A stretch of 64,000 nt of DNA from Streptomyces massasporeus (GTDB lineage: Bacteria > Actinomycetota > Actinomycetes > Streptomycetales > Streptomycetaceae): the NCBI RefSeq assembly GCF_014648995.1, contig NZ_BMSE01000001.1, positions 682,001-746,000 of the forward strand, in the 5' to 3' direction. A program made the position numbers and the translations under genes. Positions within the stretch are counted from its first letter, which is position 1; each line of letters begins with the position of its first letter. This document shows, piece by piece, positions 49,824 through 57,606 of this stretch. Under the pieces are notes generated by a model. It did no database searches, was not told the DNA's origin, and was given only the letters and a program-made list of their open reading frames with translations.

Positions 49824-49864
49824 GACGGTCGGGGTTCCTCTCGTGTCCTCGTACAGGGGTGTGT

Positions 49865-50866
49865 CTACAGGACGAACCCGGCCGGGAACGGGTCCTCGGG
49901 ATCCAGCAGGTACTGGGCGGTGCCGGTGATCCAGGCGCGTCCGGTGAAACTGGGCAGCACGGCCGGGCGTCCGGCGACCTCGGTCGTGCCGAGCAGTCTG
50001 CCGGTGAACCGGGTGCCGATGAAGGACTCGTTCACGAACTCGGTGTGCAGCGGGAGTTCGCCCCGGGCGTGCAGCTGGGCCATGCGGGCGCTGGTGCCGG
50101 TGCCGCAGGGCGAGCGGTCGAACCAGCCGGGGTGGATGGCCATGGCGTGCCGGGAGTGGCGGGCGTCCGAGCCGGGGGCGGCCAGGTAGACGTGGTGGAG
50201 GCCGTGGATGGACGGGTCCTCCGGGTGGACGGGCGGGTCCTCGGCGTTGACGGCCGCCATCAGGGACAGGCCGGCCGCAAGGATGTCGTCCTTGCGTTCC
50301 CGGTCGAAGGGCAGGCCGAACTGCTCCAGCGGCAGGATCGCGTAGAAGTTGCCGCCGAAGGCGAGGTCGTACGTCACCGTCCGGCCGTCGGGGAGAGTGG
50401 CCTTGCGGTCGAGATCCACGGCGAAGGAGGGCACGTTCCGCAGGGTGACCGCCTGGGCCGCCCCGTCCTCGACGGCCACCTCGGCGACGACCGGGCCGGC
50501 CGGGGTGTCGAGCCGGATGGTGGTGACCGGCTCGACGACCTCGACCATGCCGGTCTCGACGAGCACGGTCGCCACACCGATGGTGCCGTGCCCGCACATC
50601 GGCAGATAGCCGGAGACCTCGATGTAGACGACGCCCCAGTCGCAGTCGGGGCGGGTCGGCGGCTGGAGGATCGCGCCGCTCATGGCGGAGTGGCCGCGCG
50701 GCTCGTTCATCAGCAACTGCTTGACGTCGTCGCGGTGTTCACGGAACCACAGCCGTCGTTCGTTCATGGTGGCGCCGGGGATGGTGCCGATGCCGCCGGT
50801 GATCACGCGGGTCGGCATGCCCTCGGTGTGCGAGTCGACGGCGTGCAGGACGAGTTTGCTGCGCAT
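49865..50866 (-). CDS. Proline racemase family, 4-hydroxyproline 2-epimerase
   Basis: The 333-residue protein has both catalytic cysteines of racemases/epimerases: Cys91 in MCGHGTIG and Cys254 in SPCGTGTSA. A dehydratase of the family would have Thr in place of one of them. The context (dehydrogenase subunits, DapA-like deaminase) points to conversion of trans-4-hydroxy-L-proline to cis-4-hydroxy-D-proline, the entry step of catabolism. A 10-bp inverted repeat lies just upstream (50895-50929). Confidence 0.92.
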   Translation of the reverse strand: MRSKLVLHAVDSHTEGMPTRVITGGIGTIPGATMNERRLWFREHRDDVKQLLMNEPRGHSAMSGAILQPPTRPDCDWGVVYIEVSGYLPMCGHGTIGVATVLVETGMVEVVEPVTTIRLDTPAGPVVAEVAVEDGAAQAVTLRNVPSFAVDLDRKATLPDGRTVTYDLAFGGNFYAILPLEQFGLPFDRERKDDILAAGLSLMAAVNAEDPPVHPEDPSIHGLHHVYLAAPGSDARHSRHAMAIHPGWFDRSPCGTGTSARMAQLHARGELPLHTEFVNESFIGTRFTGRLLGTTEVAGRPAVLPSFTGRAWITGTAQYLLDPEDPFPAGFVL

Positions 50867-50894
50867 GTCGGTCCCCAGATTCTTGTGCGGACAC

Positions 50895-50929
50895 GGCCTA
50901 GGTCGGGCTTTGCGGACACGACCTAGGCC
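50895..50929 (-). promoter_or_regulatory. Inverted repeat between deaminase and epimerase genes
   Basis: GGCCTAGGTC (50895-50904) is the exact complement of GACCTAGGCC (50920-50929), which carries the stop codon of the DapA-like gene. TGCGGACACG precedes both arms, so the arms also sit in a 25-bp direct repeat. It may modulate transcript stability or readthrough into the epimerase gene. Confidence 0.55.
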
Positions 50930-51813
50930 AGTCCGGCCGCGACGGCCTTCTCCGTGGCGGCGCGGACCGCCGCCTCTTGCCCGGGCAGCAGGGTCGCCCG
51001 GGGCGGGCGGCAGGGCCCGCCGTGACGGCCGACGATGTCCATGGACAGCTTGATGGCCTGGACGAATTCCACTTGTGAGTCCCAGCGCAGCAGCGGATGC
51101 AGCTGCCGGTACAGGGGCAGCGCGGTGTCGAGGTCGCCGTCGACCGCCGCGCGGTACAGCTCCACCGAGGCCCGCGGCAGCGCGTTCGGGTAGCCCGCCA
51201 CCCAGCCCTTGGCGCCCGCGACGGCCAGCTCCAGCAGGACGTCGTCCGCGCCGATCAACAGGTCCAGCTCGGGGGCGAGTTCGGCGATCCGGTAGGCCCG
51301 GCGGACATCGCCCGAGAACTCCTTCACGCCCTGGATGTGCCCCTCGCCGTGCAGTCGGGCGAGCAACTCGGGCACGAGGTCGACCTTGGTGTCGATCGGG
51401 TTGTTGTACGCGACGACCGGCAGGCCGGACCGGGCGACCTCGGCGTAGTGGGCGAGGACGGAACGCTCGTCGGCGCGGTAGGCGTTCGGCGGCAGCAGCA
51501 TCACCGCCCGGCAGCCGGCCTCGCCGGCCTGCTCGGCCCAGCGCCGGGACTCGGCGGATCCGTACGCGGCGACGCCGGGCATCACGCGCTCCCCGCCGAT
51601 CGCGGAGACGGCCGTCTCGACGACCCGCGCACGCTCCTCGGGTGTGAGCACCTGGTACTCGCCGAGGGAGCCGTTGGGCACGACGCCGTCGCAACCGTTC
51701 TCGACCAGCCAGGCGCAGTGCTCGGCGTACCGGTCGTGGTTCACCGAGAGGTCGTCGTTCAGCGGGAGCGCGGTGGCGACGAGGACGCCGCGCCAGGGGC
51801 GGTGTTCGGTCAT
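50923..51813 (-). CDS. DapA-family aldolase, pyrroline-hydroxycarboxylate deaminase type
   Basis: The 296-residue TIM-barrel protein has the Schiff-base Lys164 (IQGVKEFSGD), Tyr136 (VVAYNNP) and PNGSLGEYQVLTPEER, the dihydrodipicolinate synthase/NAL pattern. In hydroxyproline operons this family member deaminates 1-pyrroline-4-hydroxy-2-carboxylate to ketoglutarate semialdehyde. It overlaps the FAD-subunit stop by ATGA. The final ketoglutarate-semialdehyde dehydrogenase is not in this operon. Confidence 0.88.
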   Translation of the reverse strand: MTEHRPWRGVLVATALPLNDDLSVNHDRYAEHCAWLVENGCDGVVPNGSLGEYQVLTPEERARVVETAVSAIGGERVMPGVAAYGSAESRRWAEQAGEAGCRAVMLLPPNAYRADERSVLAHYAEVARSGLPVVAYNNPIDTKVDLVPELLARLHGEGHIQGVKEFSGDVRRAYRIAELAPELDLLIGADDVLLELAVAGAKGWVAGYPNALPRASVELYRAAVDGDLDTALPLYRQLHPLLRWDSQVEFVQAIKLSMDIVGRHGGPCRPPRATLLPGQEAAVRAATEKAVAAGLA

Positions 51814-53174
51814 GACTGTCCCTCCTGGGGGTGTTGCCGGGCGAGGACGCCGAGCGGCACGGGCCGGGCGAACGGGCGCTTGGCCGGGGTGGGTGCGCGG
51901 CCGGCGAGACCGGCGATCGCGGTGCCGCACATCCGGCCCTGGCACCAGCCCATCCCGGCCCGGGTGAGCAGCTTCACGGTGCGTTCGTCGCCCGCCCCGA
52001 GGTCCAGGGCCTCGCGCACGGACCCCGCGGTGACCTCCTCGCAGCGGCAGACCACGGTGTCGTCGGTCAGGTGCTCGGGCCAGTGGACGGGCGGCGCGCA
52101 GGCGGCGTCGAGGGCGGCTGCCGATCGTCTGAGCTTCGCGCGGGCCTTGAGGGCGGCCGGGGCCGGATCCGGGGCGGTGCCGTACAGGTGGGCGGCGGCC
52201 GAGCAGCCGGCGATGTGCCCCTCGGCGAGGGCCAGGGCGGCGCCGCCGATGCCGGTGGCCTCGCCGGCCGCCCACACGCCGGGCACGTCGGTGCGCTGCT
52301 CGGTGTCGACGGCCACAGTGAGGCCGTCGAGCCGGCAGCCGAGGGTCTCGGCGAGGTCGGTGTGCGGGAGCATGCCGTGGCCGACGGCGAGGGTGTCGCA
52401 GGGCAGGTGCCGTGCGGTGCCGGGCCGGACGCGCCCGTCGGCGTCGAGCGCGGCGACGGTGACGCCGGTCAGCCGGTCGTCGCCGTGGGCGCGGACGACG
52501 GTGTGCCGGGTGAGGACCGGGACGCGGTGGCGCAGCAGCCCGGCGGCGTGTCCGGCGCCCTCGGGGAGCTTGCCGGCCAGGGCGGGGGCGTGCCGGGCGA
52601 GGCGCCCCGGGTCGGTGGACTCGACGAGTGCGGCGACCTCGACGCCGGCCGCTGCGAGCCCGGTCGCCACGGGCAGCAGCAGTGGCCCGGACCCGGCCAC
52701 CACGGCTCGGTGCCCCGGCACCACGAGACCGCCCTTGAGCATGGCCTGAGCTCCCCCGGCCGTGACGACGCCCGGGAGGGTCCAGCCGGGGAAGGGCAGC
52801 ACGTGCTCGTAGCCGCCGGTGGCCAGGAGCACGGCGTGCGCGTGCACCTCGACGGGCTCCTCCTGCTCCGGGCCGAGCAGGGCGTGCACGGTGAAGCCGT
52901 CCGACGTGCGCTCCACGCACCACACGTGGTGTTCCGTCAGGACGCGTACGGGGCCGGCGGCGAGCCCGTCCCGCAGCCGCTCCCAGGTCCGCCACTGGTG
53001 GTGCAGCGCCTCGGGCCGCCCGGCGCCGAGTCCGGCGGCGGGCTGCCGGTAGAACTGCCCGCCGGTCTGCGCAGCGGCGTCGACGAGCGCGACCCGGACG
53101 CCGCGCGCGGAGGCCGCCAAGGCGGCGGCGAGCCCGGCCGGCCCGGCGCCGATCACGACGAGGTCAGTCCGCAT
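51810..53174 (-). CDS. FAD/NAD oxidoreductase subunit of D-hydroxyproline dehydrogenase
   Basis: The 454-residue protein opens with a Rossmann motif (LVVIGAGPAGLAAALAA), has a second nucleotide motif (VVAGSGPLLLPVATGLAAAG), and ends in a BFD-like [2Fe-2S] domain with CRCEE and GWCQGRMCG. This is the large subunit of the heteromeric D-hydroxyproline/opine-type dehydrogenases. It overlaps the ferredoxin-like subunit gene by 11 bp. Confidence 0.88.
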   Translation of the reverse strand: MRTDLVVIGAGPAGLAAALAASARGVRVALVDAAAQTGGQFYRQPAAGLGAGRPEALHHQWRTWERLRDGLAAGPVRVLTEHHVWCVERTSDGFTVHALLGPEQEEPVEVHAHAVLLATGGYEHVLPFPGWTLPGVVTAGGAQAMLKGGLVVPGHRAVVAGSGPLLLPVATGLAAAGVEVAALVESTDPGRLARHAPALAGKLPEGAGHAAGLLRHRVPVLTRHTVVRAHGDDRLTGVTVAALDADGRVRPGTARHLPCDTLAVGHGMLPHTDLAETLGCRLDGLTVAVDTEQRTDVPGVWAAGEATGIGGAALALAEGHIAGCSAAAHLYGTAPDPAPAALKARAKLRRSAAALDAACAPPVHWPEHLTDDTVVCRCEEVTAGSVREALDLGAGDERTVKLLTRAGMGWCQGRMCGTAIAGLAGRAPTPAKRPFARPVPLGVLARQHPQEGQS

Positions 53175-53613
53175 GACGCGCCTCCTCGTCGCCAGTGCGG
53201 CCGCCCCGTGTGCCGGTCTCGCCGTGGGCCGTCCCGTCCTGTGTGCCGATCTCCCCACGGCCCGTGCCGCCCTGCGTGCCCATCTCCCCACGGCCCGTGC
53301 CGCCCTGCGTGCCCATCTCCCCATGGCCCGTGCCGCCCTGCGTGCCGATCTCGTCCCCCGGCCGGACCGGCACCAGGCAGGCCCGTTGGTTGGGACGGCC
53401 GTTGACGGTGACCAGGCAGTCGAAGCACACGCCGATCCCGCAGAACACCCCGCGCGGACGGCCCTCGCCCCGGGTGGAACGCCACGACGTCACCCCTGCC
53501 GACCACAGCACGGCGGCGACCGTCTGCCCGGGCAGCGCCTCGACCGGCCGCCCGTCGAACGTGACCGTGAAGGCGGGGCCGGGCCTGGCCCCCGCCAGCT
53601 CCAGCGGGTTCAC
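53164..53613 (-). CDS. [2Fe-2S] subunit of D-hydroxyproline dehydrogenase with repeat tail
   Basis: Residues 14-85 are a ferredoxin-like domain with Cys58, Cys63, Cys66 and Cys79 (FCGIGVCFDC, QRACL). The usual small subunit is about 100 residues. Here it is 149, because a 33-bp minisatellite adds an 11-residue GTQGGTGRGEM-type repeat about four times at the C-terminus. It is coupled to its neighbours at both ends (11-bp and ATGA overlaps). The tail is probably disordered and dispensable. Confidence 0.88.
   Translation of the reverse strand: MNPLELAGARPGPAFTVTFDGRPVEALPGQTVAAVLWSAGVTSWRSTRGEGRPRGVFCGIGVCFDCLVTVNGRPNQRACLVPVRPGDEIGTQGGTGHGEMGTQGGTGRGEMGTQGGTGRGEIGTQDGTAHGETGTRGGRTGDEEARHAD
53192..53356 (-). 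repeat. 33-bp coding minisatellite
   Basis: Two perfect 33-bp units (53258-53290, 53291-53323) are flanked by close variants at 53225-53257 and 53324-53356 and a weaker one at 53192-53224. The unit length keeps frame and encodes the 11-residue repeats in the tail of the [2Fe-2S] subunit. Confidence 0.9.
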
Positions 53614-54764
53614 TCGGCCTCCTTGGTGAAACGGTCGGGCCGGAACGGGACGAGGTCCAGGTCGGGCGTCCGCCCGGTCAGCGCCTGGGCGATCAGATGC
53701 CCGGTGCCGGTGGCGAGTCCGATGCCCGCGCCCTCGTGCCCGCAGGCATGGAAGAGCCCGGGCACCCGCGCATCGGGGCCGATCGCGGGCAGGTGGTCCG
53801 GCAGATACGGCCGGAAGCCGGCGTACGTCCGCAGGGCCCGGACTCCGGAGAGGAACGGGAAGAGCGCGATCGCGCCGGCGGCCAGCGCGCGCAGCGCCGG
53901 GAGAGACAGGGACCGGTCGAAGCCGACCCGTTCGCGGCTGGCGCCGATGAGGACCGGTCCGGCGGGGGTGCCCTCGACCACCGGGGAGGTCTGCAGCGCC
54001 GCCGAGTCGCTGGCGACGTCGGCCACGTAGTCGGCGGCGTACACCTTGTGCCGGATGCGGGGCGGCAGCGGTTCGGTGACCAGCACGAAACCCCGCCGGG
54101 GCCGTACCGGCAGCAGGACTCCGGCGCGGGCCGCCAGCTCGCCGCCCCAGGTGCCGGCCGCGTTGACGACCGCGGGCGCGTGCAGGTCGCCCCGGTCGGT
54201 GCGCACGCCGCGCACCGCACCGTCCGGGCCGCGCAGCACCCCGGTCACCTCCTGCCCGGTGCGCACCCGGGCCTTCGAGGCGCGCAGCAGATGGGCCGCC
54301 GCGAGGGCGGGCATCACCTGGGCGTCCTGCGGGTAGTGCATGCCGCCCGCGAGGCCCGGGGCCAGGCAGGGCTCCAGGTCGGTGAGCCGGTCGGGCGGCA
54401 CCGGGACGGCCTCGACCCCGGCCGCGCGCTGCTCGGCGGCGAACTTCTCCAGCCCGGTCAGAGCCCGGTCCGTGCCCGCGACGACGACACCGCCCTTGGC
54501 CTCGTACTCGACGGCTTCGCCCAGCCCCTCCCGGGCCAGTCCGGCCCAGAGCCGGGCGGACAGCAGGGCCAGTTCGAGCTCCGGTCCGGGTTCCTTGTCG
54601 GAGACGAGAAGGTTCCCCTCCCCCGCTCCGGTCGTGCCGCCGGCCACCGGGCCCCGGTCCACCACGACGGTGTCCAGGCCGGCGCGGGCCGCGTACAGGG
54701 CGGTGGCGGCGCCGACCACGCCGGCACCGACCACCACGACATCGCAGGTCAGCGACTCGCTCAC
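53610..54764 (-). CDS. FAD-dependent D-amino-acid dehydrogenase (D-hydroxyproline dehydrogenase subunit)
   Basis: The 384-residue protein starts with DVVVVGAGVVGAATALYAAR, the DAO-family FAD motif. RGFVLVTEPLP and the C-terminal FRPYLPDHLPAIGP and HEGAGIGLATGTG follow. It is the catalytic subunit oxidising cis-4-hydroxy-D-proline. It is the first gene of the minus-strand operon, and an ATGA overlap joins it to the [2Fe-2S] subunit. Confidence 0.9.
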   Translation of the reverse strand: MSESLTCDVVVVGAGVVGAATALYAARAGLDTVVVDRGPVAGGTTGAGEGNLLVSDKEPGPELELALLSARLWAGLAREGLGEAVEYEAKGGVVVAGTDRALTGLEKFAAEQRAAGVEAVPVPPDRLTDLEPCLAPGLAGGMHYPQDAQVMPALAAAHLLRASKARVRTGQEVTGVLRGPDGAVRGVRTDRGDLHAPAVVNAAGTWGGELAARAGVLLPVRPRRGFVLVTEPLPPRIRHKVYAADYVADVASDSAALQTSPVVEGTPAGPVLIGASRERVGFDRSLSLPALRALAAGAIALFPFLSGVRALRTYAGFRPYLPDHLPAIGPDARVPGLFHACGHEGAGIGLATGTGHLIAQALTGRTPDLDLVPFRPDRFTKEAE

Positions 54765-54863
54765 GTCAGTACCATGTCACACACCACAGGGCCTGGGAAG
54801 GGTGCGGACAAGGACAGGCGGACGCGCGGAGGCGGTCGACAAGGGGCGAACGCGCGGGAGCGG

Positions 54864-55529
54864 TCAGTCGGCCGCGGGGACGACCCTCAGGTGGGACACG
54901 GTCGCGGCGCGGCGCGTGCGGCGCTCCCGGGACGCGGAGCGGCGGGCCTCGCGCAGGACGAACGTGACCCGGGCGCAGCCCAGTTCCTCGAGCGTCCTGG
55001 ACGTCTCGACGACGATCCTGCACTCGGTGACGCCCCGGCGCGGATCGGGGTGCAGCAGCGGCCGTACGGCACCGTCCTGCTCGACGGCGTCCTCGCCGAC
55101 CGCGCGGATCCAGTGCGGCAGGCCGTGCCGGTAGGCGGCCTCCATGATCGGGTCCTGGGCGATGTCGCGGCGGATGGCCTGCAGGCCGTGATCGGGGCCG
55201 TACCCCTCCACGGTCCGCGCGAAGTGCGCGAGCATCGGCAGGCACCAGCTGGCCTCGTGGTCGCCGAGCACGCCGGGAGCGTCGGGGTGGAACAGCACGA
55301 ACCTGAGGAAGTTGTCGCCCGGCATCGCCGTCGGGTGTGGTCCGACCTCACGGAAAAGTGACCGGAAGGCGCTGTTGGTCAGCACCACGTCCCAGCAGTG
55401 GTCGACGACGAGGGAGGGGAAGGAGACTCCCTCCAGGAGCCCGGCGTAGTCCTCCAGGTAGGCCTGGGCCTCGGGAGTCTCGGGGACGGGCCGCGGTGCC
55501 GGCCGCTGCCCTCCTGCCTGATATGCCAT
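54864..55529 (-). CDS. Free-standing MmyB-type ligand-binding domain (MLTR_LBD) protein
   Basis: The 221-residue protein matches the PAS-like MmyB ligand-binding domain: VDHCWDVVLTNSAFRSLF, NFLRFVLFHPDA, DHEASWCLPMLAHFARTVEG and DPIMEAAYR. In most proteins this domain follows an XRE helix-turn-helix. Here the chain starts almost directly with the ligand domain, so DNA binding is absent. It diverges from a gene encoding an XRE helix-turn-helix protein, a possible partner. Ligands of the family may be fatty acids. Confidence 0.82.
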   Translation of the reverse strand: MAYQAGGQRPAPRPVPETPEAQAYLEDYAGLLEGVSFPSLVVDHCWDVVLTNSAFRSLFREVGPHPTAMPGDNFLRFVLFHPDAPGVLGDHEASWCLPMLAHFARTVEGYGPDHGLQAIRRDIAQDPIMEAAYRHGLPHWIRAVGEDAVEQDGAVRPLLHPDPRRGVTECRIVVETSRTLEELGCARVTFVLREARRSASRERRTRRAATVSHLRVVPAAD

Positions 55530-55643
55530 CGGGAGGTCACCCCTCTTGCCTGTGCGGCCTTGACGCGGCGCCCCGATCCTGCTGCCCCGGGTTGAGGCGT
55601 GTCAACTATCGTGGCATTCCGTGCCTGTTGACGGCTGAAATTG

Positions 55644-55657
55644 GCCACAGTTGTGGC
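55644..55657. promoter_or_regulatory. Operator-like palindrome upstream of the XRE gene
   Basis: GCCACAGTTGTGGC is a 14-bp palindrome (6-bp arms, 2-bp centre) in the 238-bp divergent gap. GTCAAC (55601-55606) and GTTGAC (55627-55632) form a second, wider inverted repeat. TTGACG at 55628 could be a -35, but I see no convincing -10. Confidence 0.45.
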
Positions 55658-55767
55658 GAGACCTGGATGTGAGTTCGAAGCACCGGCTACGCTCCGGGAA
55701 GTTCACGCCGGGGTAGGTCACGGCATCCACTTGTGAGAAGCCTGTGAGATACGTAGGAGATCTGTCG

Positions 55768-56427
55768 GTGACGGGTGGCTTCGTCGAGGGTCCGGGCGCC
55801 ACGCCGACGGCCGTGCTACCGGCCGTCGTCTCCCGTGTCGGCGCGCTCGCCGACCGGCTCGGCGTGCCGCAGGCCGAGGTCTTCGACATCGGCCGGCTGT
55901 CCGTCGCCTCCGGGGTTCCGGATCCCGTGGTCAAGGCCCTGCTCTGCGGCCGGCCGGCGGGCGAGCCCGACGTCCAGGCCCGATTCCTGCAGCGTCTGGA
56001 CCTGTTGCGCCGGACCCGGCTCAAGCCCAACGGCCGCAAGTACACCCAGCAGGAGATCGCCGACGGCGCGGGCATGTCGCGCCAGCAGGCCGGCGCCCTC
56101 ATCAACGGCGACCGGCGGCCGACCATGGAACACTGCGACGCCCTCCAGAGGTTCTTCCGGGTGCACGCCGGCTTCCTGACGGCCGAGGACCCCGAGGCGC
56201 TCGTGAGCGCCCTCCAGCACACCGAGCAGGAGCTGCTGCAGAAGCTCGCCGACCGCGAGCGGGAGGCGGCCGCGGCGGCGGACGACCCGCTGGAGCGGCT
56301 GCTGCAGGACCACGGCGTGCGCGGCATCGCCTGGCGGGCCGCGCAACTGCCCACCGACCAGCACCGCGACAAGGTCGCGGAGTGGCTGGACATGCTCCTG
56401 GAGAGCGTCAAGCGGCCCGAGTCGTGA
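55768..56427 (+). CDS. XRE-family helix-turn-helix regulator
   Basis: The GTG at 55768 lies 8 bases after AGGAG (55755-55759) and gives 219 residues; an earlier GTG at 55744 is possible. The helix-turn-helix is at about 92-118 (YTQQEIADGAGMSRQQAGAL, INGDRRP). An N-terminal region precedes it, and a helical region rich in Glu/Gln/Leu follows. It is coupled to an ImmA/IrrE-like peptidase gene, a pairing in which the peptidase often cleaves or controls the regulator. Confidence 0.88.
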   Translation: MTGGFVEGPGATPTAVLPAVVSRVGALADRLGVPQAEVFDIGRLSVASGVPDPVVKALLCGRPAGEPDVQARFLQRLDLLRRTRLKPNGRKYTQQEIADGAGMSRQQAGALINGDRRPTMEHCDALQRFFRVHAGFLTAEDPEALVSALQHTEQELLQKLADREREAAAAADDPLERLLQDHGVRGIAWRAAQLPTDQHRDKVAEWLDMLLESVKRPES

Positions 56428-56441
56428 CCGTGGGGAGAACT

Positions 56442-56990
56442 GTGGGCATCGGTAAGGAAATGCGCCGCCTGTGTGGCGAGCTGGTCGCGGAGCTGACCCT
56501 CCCCGCGCCGGCCCGGCCCGAGGAGCTGTACGCCGCCCTGTGCGACGGCATGAGCAGACGCCGCGGCCGTCCCGTCCTCTTCCGTACGGCCGCGTTCCCG
56601 CCCGGGACCGCCAGCGGGCTCTGGCTCGACATGGCCGACCAGGACCTCGTCGTGATCGAGGAACGCACCGCTCCCGAGCACCAGTTGGTGATCCTGGGCC
56701 ACGAGCTGTGGCACATGAAGGCCGGGCACTGCTCCCACCACGTCGAGGGCGCGGCCGTGGCGGCCCGGCTGCTCGACGACGGCGCCGACCTCGAGGCGAC
56801 GGTGCTGAAGGTCGCCGCGCGCACCCGTTTCGACCTCGACGACGAGATGGAGGCCGAGAGCTTCGGCCTGCTGCTCGCCAGCAAGTGCCGGGCGTGGCTC
56901 GCGGGTTCGTCGTCGCGGGGGCCGGTGCAGCGGGACCACCTGGCGGGTCGGATCGAGGCGTCACTGGGGTATCGCGGACCGCAGGGCTGA
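56442..56990 (+). CDS. ImmA/IrrE-like metallopeptidase (toxin-component-like)
   Basis: The GTG at 56442 follows GGGGAG at four bases and gives 182 residues; GTG 56424, overlapping the XRE stop, is the alternative. The zinc motif is HELWH (87-91) in GHELWHMKAGHC. Relatives in Streptomyces are labelled toxin-antitoxin toxin component. An IrrE-like protease acting on the upstream XRE regulator is the more economical reading. No toxicity can be inferred from the sequence. Confidence 0.85.
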   Translation: MGIGKEMRRLCGELVAELTLPAPARPEELYAALCDGMSRRRGRPVLFRTAAFPPGTASGLWLDMADQDLVVIEERTAPEHQLVILGHELWHMKAGHCSHHVEGAAVAARLLDDGADLEATVLKVAARTRFDLDDEMEAESFGLLLASKCRAWLAGSSSRGPVQRDHLAGRIEASLGYRGPQG

Positions 56991-57166
56991 CGGGGCGCCG
57001 CCACGGCAACGTGGTGCGGTCCGCCTCCGCCGAGCGGGCGAACCGGAGGGCGGCGGGACCGGATTGTCAGTGGTGGGCGGCAAGCTGGAGGGGCGCCACC
57101 GCCGTGCGGGGCGTGCGCGCCGCGAGGGCGCGGGACCGACGACGCCGACACGGGGAGAGCCGACCG

Positions 57167-57391
57167 ATGCCCACCGCCGTTCTGACCGATCGTGAACGCA
57201 CCGCCGTCCAGGCCTATCTGCGGCTGCTGCACACCGTCCGTGCCGCCTTCGACCTGGAGGGCAGCCCGCCGCTCGTCCCGCCCGCGGTGCTCGCCGAGGC
57301 CGAGCAGGCCCTGGAGCGCGCGGGACTGACCGGCAACGAGGAGGCGTTCTTCCGCCTCCTGGAGAACTGGTGCCCGGAGCCGGGCCCCTGA
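57167..57391 (+). CDS. Small helical hypothetical protein
   Basis: A 74-residue protein starts behind GGGGAGAG and consists mainly of helices (DRERTAVQAYLRLLHTVRAA, then EAEQALERAGLTGNEEAFFR). I recognise no family. It lies 176 bp after the ImmA/IrrE-like gene, whose gap is GC-rich with nothing evident, and before the 41-bp repeat array. Confidence 0.65.
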   Translation: MPTAVLTDRERTAVQAYLRLLHTVRAAFDLEGSPPLVPPAVLAEAEQALERAGLTGNEEAFFRLLENWCPEPGP

Positions 57392-57432
57392 CCCGGGGCG
57401 CCCCTGACCGGATCGGGAGGGCGGGAGCGCCC

Positions 57433-57606
57433 GTGTGGCAGACCCGGGCCGGGTTGTGCGGGACGGGGGCGGCCGTGCGGCAGCCCCTGGGCGGGTTGGG
57501 GGGGCAGGGGCAGCCATGCGGCAGACCCGGGCCGGATCGGGAGGGCGGGGGCGCCCGTGCGGCAGACCCGGCCGGGTTGCTTGGGACCGGGTCAGCCGTG
57601 CGGCAG
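57433..57606. repeat. Five-copy array of about 41-bp imperfect repeats
   Basis: The core (G/A)TG(T/C)GGCAG occurs at 57433, 57475, 57516, 57556 and 57598 (steps of 42, 41, 40 and 42). In most copies ACCCGGGCCGGGT or a similar tract follows. The last core lies inside the 3' end of the PptT-like gene, so the array looks like outward amplification of that gene end. The remainder of 57392-57591 contains no gene. Confidence 0.75.

Noticed and set aside
53192..53356. A possible CRISPR array
   Set aside because: The 33-bp units are contiguous without spacers, keep codon frame and encode a repeated peptide inside a real gene.
56442..56990. A toxin of a toxin-antitoxin system
   Set aside because: The HELWH motif and the XRE partner fit an ImmA/IrrE-type peptidase and repressor. 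Nothing in the sequence shows toxicity.
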